The translations under genes and the position numbers were made by a program. A stretch of DNA of 7,777 bases. It comes from REEB85 sp018971455 (GTDB lineage Bacteria > Pseudomonadota > Alphaproteobacteria > Acetobacterales > Acetobacteraceae). Below, piece after piece: positions 7,060 through 7,777 of the stretch. The notes beneath the pieces were generated by a model. It made no database searches and was not told the origin of the DNA. It worked only from the letters and a program-made list of their open reading frames with translations. Each line of letters opens with the position of its first letter. The first letter of the stretch is position 1. The stretch spans positions 1 to 7,777 of the forward strand of contig JAGWNT010000128.1 of assembly GCA_028871195.1 (NCBI GenBank). The letters are read 5' to 3'.

Positions 7060-7777
7060 GCTGCGGATTGCGGCTGCCCTTCGTTTTGCTACATTCGACA
7101 ACGCTGCCGGCACCATCCGCCACAAGCTGCGGATTGCGGCTGCCCTTCGTTTTGCTACATTCCAACCGGCTTTGAACCCGAGCGAGGTTACCGCTGCGGA
7201 TGGCGGCTGCCCTTCGTTTTGCTACATTATTTCGCGACGCTGACCGGCTGCCCGTCCGGCTGCGGATTGCGGCTGCCCTTCGTTTTGCTACATTCAGCGA
7301 CCGGGCAATCATGCGCTCCTTCCAGCTGCGGATTGCGGCTGCCCTTCGTTTTGCTACATTGGTTGCGTATCTGGCCACGATCGAGCCCGCGCTGCGGATT
7401 GCGGCTGCCCTTCGTTTTGCTACATTCTTGCAGGTTCACGATGAACTTCTCGTTGATGCTGCGGATTGCGGCTGCCCTTCGTTTTGCTACATTGTGCCCA
7501 AGCCGAGGGGGGAATCGTGAGATGCTGCGGATTGCGGCTGCCCTTCGTTTTGCTACATTCCGCCCGAGCCGCGTGCCCTCGTATTTTCGGCTGCGGATTG
7601 CGGCTGCCCTTCGTTTTGCTACATTCAGTGTGGGGCGGCATGAGCGAACGCGGCACGCTGCGGATTGCGGCTGCCCTTCGTTTTGCTACATTTTGCGTGC
7701 TGATCGGGTTTCGCCGCCGGTCGCTGCGGATTGCGGCTGCCCTTCGTTTTGCTACATTCGACGGCGCTGGGCACTTT
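7060..7777 (+). CRISPR. CRISPR array, type II-C-like repeat, at least 11 repeats, continues beyond window
   Basis: Eleven 36-base repeats start at 7060, 7126, 7193, 7259, 7325, 7391, 7458, 7524, 7590, 7657 and 7723. The ten complete spacers are 30 bases (seven) or 31 bases (three: 7162-7192, 7427-7457, 7626-7656); an eleventh is cut at 7777. The repeat begins GCTGCGGATTGCGG and ends TTTTGCTACATT. All copies are identical except repeat 3, with T to G at repeat position 10 (7202). Bases flanking the repeats vary, which fixes the 36-base boundary. The unit has no useful inverted repeat of its own, so it is unlike hairpin repeats of many type I systems and fits type II, where tracrRNA pairs with the repeat. 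The 36/30 geometry and the repeat ends match type II-C as I know it. All spacers differ. Processing would need tracrRNA, Cas9 and RNase III, or repeat-borne promoters; neither cas9 nor tracrRNA is visible here. Confidence 0.97.
7068..7095 (+). promoter_or_regulatory. Promoter-like element inside the CRISPR repeat (shown for repeat 1, present in all)
   Basis: The last nine bases of the repeat, TGCTACATT (7087-7095), differ by one base from TGCTACAAT, the extended -10 box at the repeat end in Neisseria type II-C arrays. A weak -35-like TTGCGG (7068-7073) sits 16 bases upstream of TACATT. Transcription would begin about seven bases into the next spacer, leaving about 24 spacer bases joined to the following repeat, the size of II-C guides. 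The same element recurs in the other ten repeats, with repeat 3 altered in the -35-like part. Confidence 0.5.

Noticed and set aside
7427..7457. Self-targeting of the element's own polymerase by spacer 6
   Set aside because: The spacer encodes a family A VHDE motif; the polymerase in this window is family B with CDTDS and has no matching sequence.
7019..7656. Open frames through the array that read as a repeat protein (LRIAAALRFATF on one strand, CSKTKGSRNPQ on the other)
   Set aside because: The 36-base repeat plus a 30-base spacer is 66 bases, a multiple of three, so frames stay in phase by arithmetic; 31-base spacers break them. The variable segments behave as CRISPR spacers, not protein.
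7060..7758. Array belonging to a type V system with solo cas1 (such as V-C or V-D)
   Set aside because: Not excluded, because solo cas1 is known there, but the repeat ends, the lack of a self-hairpin and the 36/30 geometry fit type II-C better, and no cas12 is visible.

Overview
The window is GC-rich DNA that looks like a mobile or viral element in a proteobacterium. The best guess is an alphaproteobacterium, from the base composition, the codon use and a CRISPR repeat that begins like those I recall from alphaproteobacterial type II-C systems. The organism is inferred; no rRNA or tRNA gene is present to confirm it.

Left part (positions 1-4678, all minus strand): one tight operon read right to left. 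In order it encodes a ParB/sulfiredoxin-fold DNA-binding protein, a Mom-like DNA-modification protein, a very basic protein with a possible helix-turn-helix, a small HNH zinc-finger protein, and a family B DNA polymerase that runs off the left edge. Neighbouring genes overlap by 1-4 bases or lie 10 bases apart, so translation is probably coupled. All five handle DNA (replication, modification, binding or cutting), as expected for the early or replication module of a phage, phage-plasmid or similar element.

Middle (4679-4776): a short divergent control region with a plausible promoter for each direction. The rightward promoter is placed so that its transcript would start at or next to the ATG of the next gene.

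Right part (4777-7777, plus strand): a two-gene operon followed by a CRISPR array. The first gene encodes a 340-residue protein with a MerR-like N-terminal DNA-binding region and an unrecognised C-terminal part. The second is a full-length cas1 (392 aa) with its catalytic residues intact. After a 68-base AT-rich gap comes an array of at least 11 repeats of 36 bases with 30-31-base spacers, still running at the right edge. The repeat has type II-C features: 36/30 geometry, no internal hairpin, a GCTGCGGATTGCGG start and a TGCTACATT end. That end is one base off the extended -10 promoter box found in II-C repeats, so each repeat may drive its own crRNA.

The striking point is what is missing. 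No cas9, cas2, cas4 or recognisable tracrRNA is present, although the whole cas1 neighbourhood on the left is visible. Either the effector lies beyond the array, or this is a minimal cas1-plus-array cassette on a mobile element that borrows Cas9, tracrRNA and perhaps Cas2 from its host. One spacer encodes the LQVHDELLVD signature of family A DNA polymerases, suggesting that the array targets rival phages. The presence of PolB, HNH, HTH and Cas1 genes together also recalls casposon gene content.
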